Of a stretch of 5,049 nt of DNA, positions 4,399-5,049 are shown in pieces. Position 1 is the first letter of the stretch. Each line of letters opens with the position of its first letter. The notes beneath the pieces are model-generated. The model had not been told where the DNA came from and made no database searches. It saw nothing but the letters and a program-made list of their open reading frames with translations. The translations under genes were made by a program, and so were the position numbers. The DNA comes from Methanomicrobiales archaeon (GTDB lineage Archaea > Halobacteriota > Methanomicrobia > Methanomicrobiales > JACTUA01): contig JAJRDC010000275.1 in NCBI GenBank assembly GCA_028678635.1, positions 1 to 5,049 of the forward strand. Reading direction: 5' to 3'.

Positions 4399-4626
4399 GT
4401 GCGACTGGTAGGTCGTGTGATCCACCGTACAGGGAGACGCCTCTTCGTTATCCACTGCGACGCGGCACAGCTGCCCCGTCTCTACAGCGAAGTGACCGAT
4501 CGGCGGCTATCGCCGCTGGGCCGGATCGTGGACATCTTTGGGAAGGTGGAGCATCCCTATGCCGCCGTGGCCTCGTATCCCGGAAGGACTCCTGAAACTG
4601 GCGTGAAAGTCTATGCCAGGGATTAG
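4399..4626 (+). CDS. gar1: H/ACA ribonucleoprotein subunit Gar1
   Basis: Gar1 is a small beta-barrel subunit of the H/ACA guide RNP, where it contacts the catalytic subunit Cbf5 and supports substrate loading and turnover during rRNA pseudouridylation. The 75-residue product matches the compact archaeal form without the Gly/Arg-rich arms of the eukaryotic protein. Diagnostic segments are RLVGRVIHRTGRRLFVIHC (2-20) and LGRIVDIFGKVEHPYAAV (40-57), the latter matching the family's DIFGxVxxPY motif. The start is GTG 4399, with GAGGT eight bases upstream; it places MRLVGRV at the usual N-terminus. The stop is followed almost at once by the tfb ribosome-binding site, so the two genes form an operon. 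From memory, gar1 next to tfb, often near srp19, is a recurrent euryarchaeal arrangement. Confidence 0.9.
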   Translation: MRLVGRVIHRTGRRLFVIHCDAAQLPRLYSEVTDRRLSPLGRIVDIFGKVEHPYAAVASYPGRTPETGVKVYARD

Positions 4627-4638
4627 GTGAACCCAACA

Positions 4639-5049
4639 ATGCAGGAGACAGAGAAAGTAAAACTGCTCCAGAGCGAGCGCGAGGCGCTCCGGAAGCGGAC
4701 CAAGGAGCTCGTGAAGGAACGCGAGCGGGTGGGCCAGGACGTGGCCGAGGCCGTTTGCCCCGAGTGCGGCGGCCGGCAGCTGGTCCACGATTACGAGCGG
4801 GCAGAGCTGGTCTGCCAGAACTGCGGCCTGGTCATCGACGAGGATTTCATTGACCGCGGCCCCGAGTGGCGGGCCTTTGACAACGATCAGAGGATCAAGC
4901 GGTCCCGGGTGGGTGCCCCCATGACCTTCACGATCCATGACAAGGGCCTCTCCACCATGATCGACTGGAGAAACCGGGACTCGTACGGCCGGGCCATCTC
5001 GTCCAAGAACCGGGCCCAGCTCTACCGGCTGCGGAAGTGGCAGCGCCGG
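4639..5049 (+). CDS. tfb: Transcription initiation factor TFB (TFIIB homologue), 5' part
   Basis: TFB recruits RNA polymerase to TBP-bound promoters and contacts the BRE beside the TATA box. The first 137 residues are present and the frame runs off the right edge; full-length archaeal TFB is about 300-340 residues. A charged helical leader (residues 1-38, rich in Lys, Glu and Arg) precedes the zinc ribbon with ligands Cys40, Cys43, Cys59 and Cys62 (CPECGG and CQNCGL). The B-reader/B-linker follows: [20 protein letters not shown] (74-93), [20 protein letters not shown] (97-116) and [17 protein letters not shown] up to the edge. The two cyclin folds are outside the window. ATG 4639 follows GGTGA (4626-4630), which overlaps the last base of the gar1 stop codon, so expression is probably coupled to gar1. 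Confidence 0.97.
   Translation, partial: MQETEKVKLLQSEREALRKRTKELVKERERVGQDVAEAVCPECGGRQLVHDYERAELVCQNCGLVIDEDFIDRGPEWRAFDNDQRIKRSRVGAPMTFTIHDKGLSTMIDWRNRDSYGRAISSKNRAQLYRLRKWQRR

Noticed and set aside
1..5049. tRNA, rRNA, CRISPR array, insertion sequence or defence genes
   Set aside because: I saw no cloverleaf-like segments with T-loop consensus, no regularly spaced direct repeats with spacers, no transposase or integrase motifs and no target-site duplications. The window reads as ordinary chromosomal backbone.

Overview
The window looks like a chromosomal stretch of a GC-rich methanogenic archaeon, most likely in or near the order Methanomicrobiales. Basis: archaeal/eukaryotic-type information genes (ribosomal proteins S6e and S8e, SRP19, Gar1, TFB), archaeal TATA-type promoters in short AT-rich gaps, GGTG(A) ribosome-binding sites, a hydrogenase nickel-insertion GTPase (HypB), and a TFB N-terminus that resembles those I remember from Methanomicrobia. 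The order-level placement is an inference from memory, not a database result.

Layout, left to right. (1) The last 16 codons of an unidentified + strand gene, then a gap with one copy of a palindromic repeat, a long inverted repeat and the rps6e promoter. (2) rps6e (+), with a long Lys/Glu/Ala/Pro tail, a poly-T terminator and a second copy of the palindromic repeat. (3) A minus-strand block, in transcription order: hypB, rps8e, an unrecognised 140-residue protein, and a DUF2240-like protein whose GTG start overlaps the preceding stop. (4) A 55-bp divergent promoter with one central TATA-like element serving hypB (-) and srp19 (+). (5) srp19 and a PHP-domain metallohydrolase, overlapping by ATGA. 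(6) An AT-rich promoter followed by gar1 and the 5' part of tfb, which runs off the right edge.

Most genes are housekeeping: translation (S6e, S8e), protein targeting (SRP19), RNA pseudouridylation (Gar1) and transcription initiation (TFB). HypB ties the block to [NiFe]-hydrogenase maturation, as expected in a hydrogenotrophic methanogen. I found no mobile element, CRISPR array, tRNA, rRNA or defence system, and no clear new multi-gene system. The points most worth a second look are the apparent ATA start codon of rps8e, the symmetrical divergent promoter that implies leaderless transcripts, the two-copy intergenic palindrome, and the charged low-complexity extensions on both S6e and SRP19.
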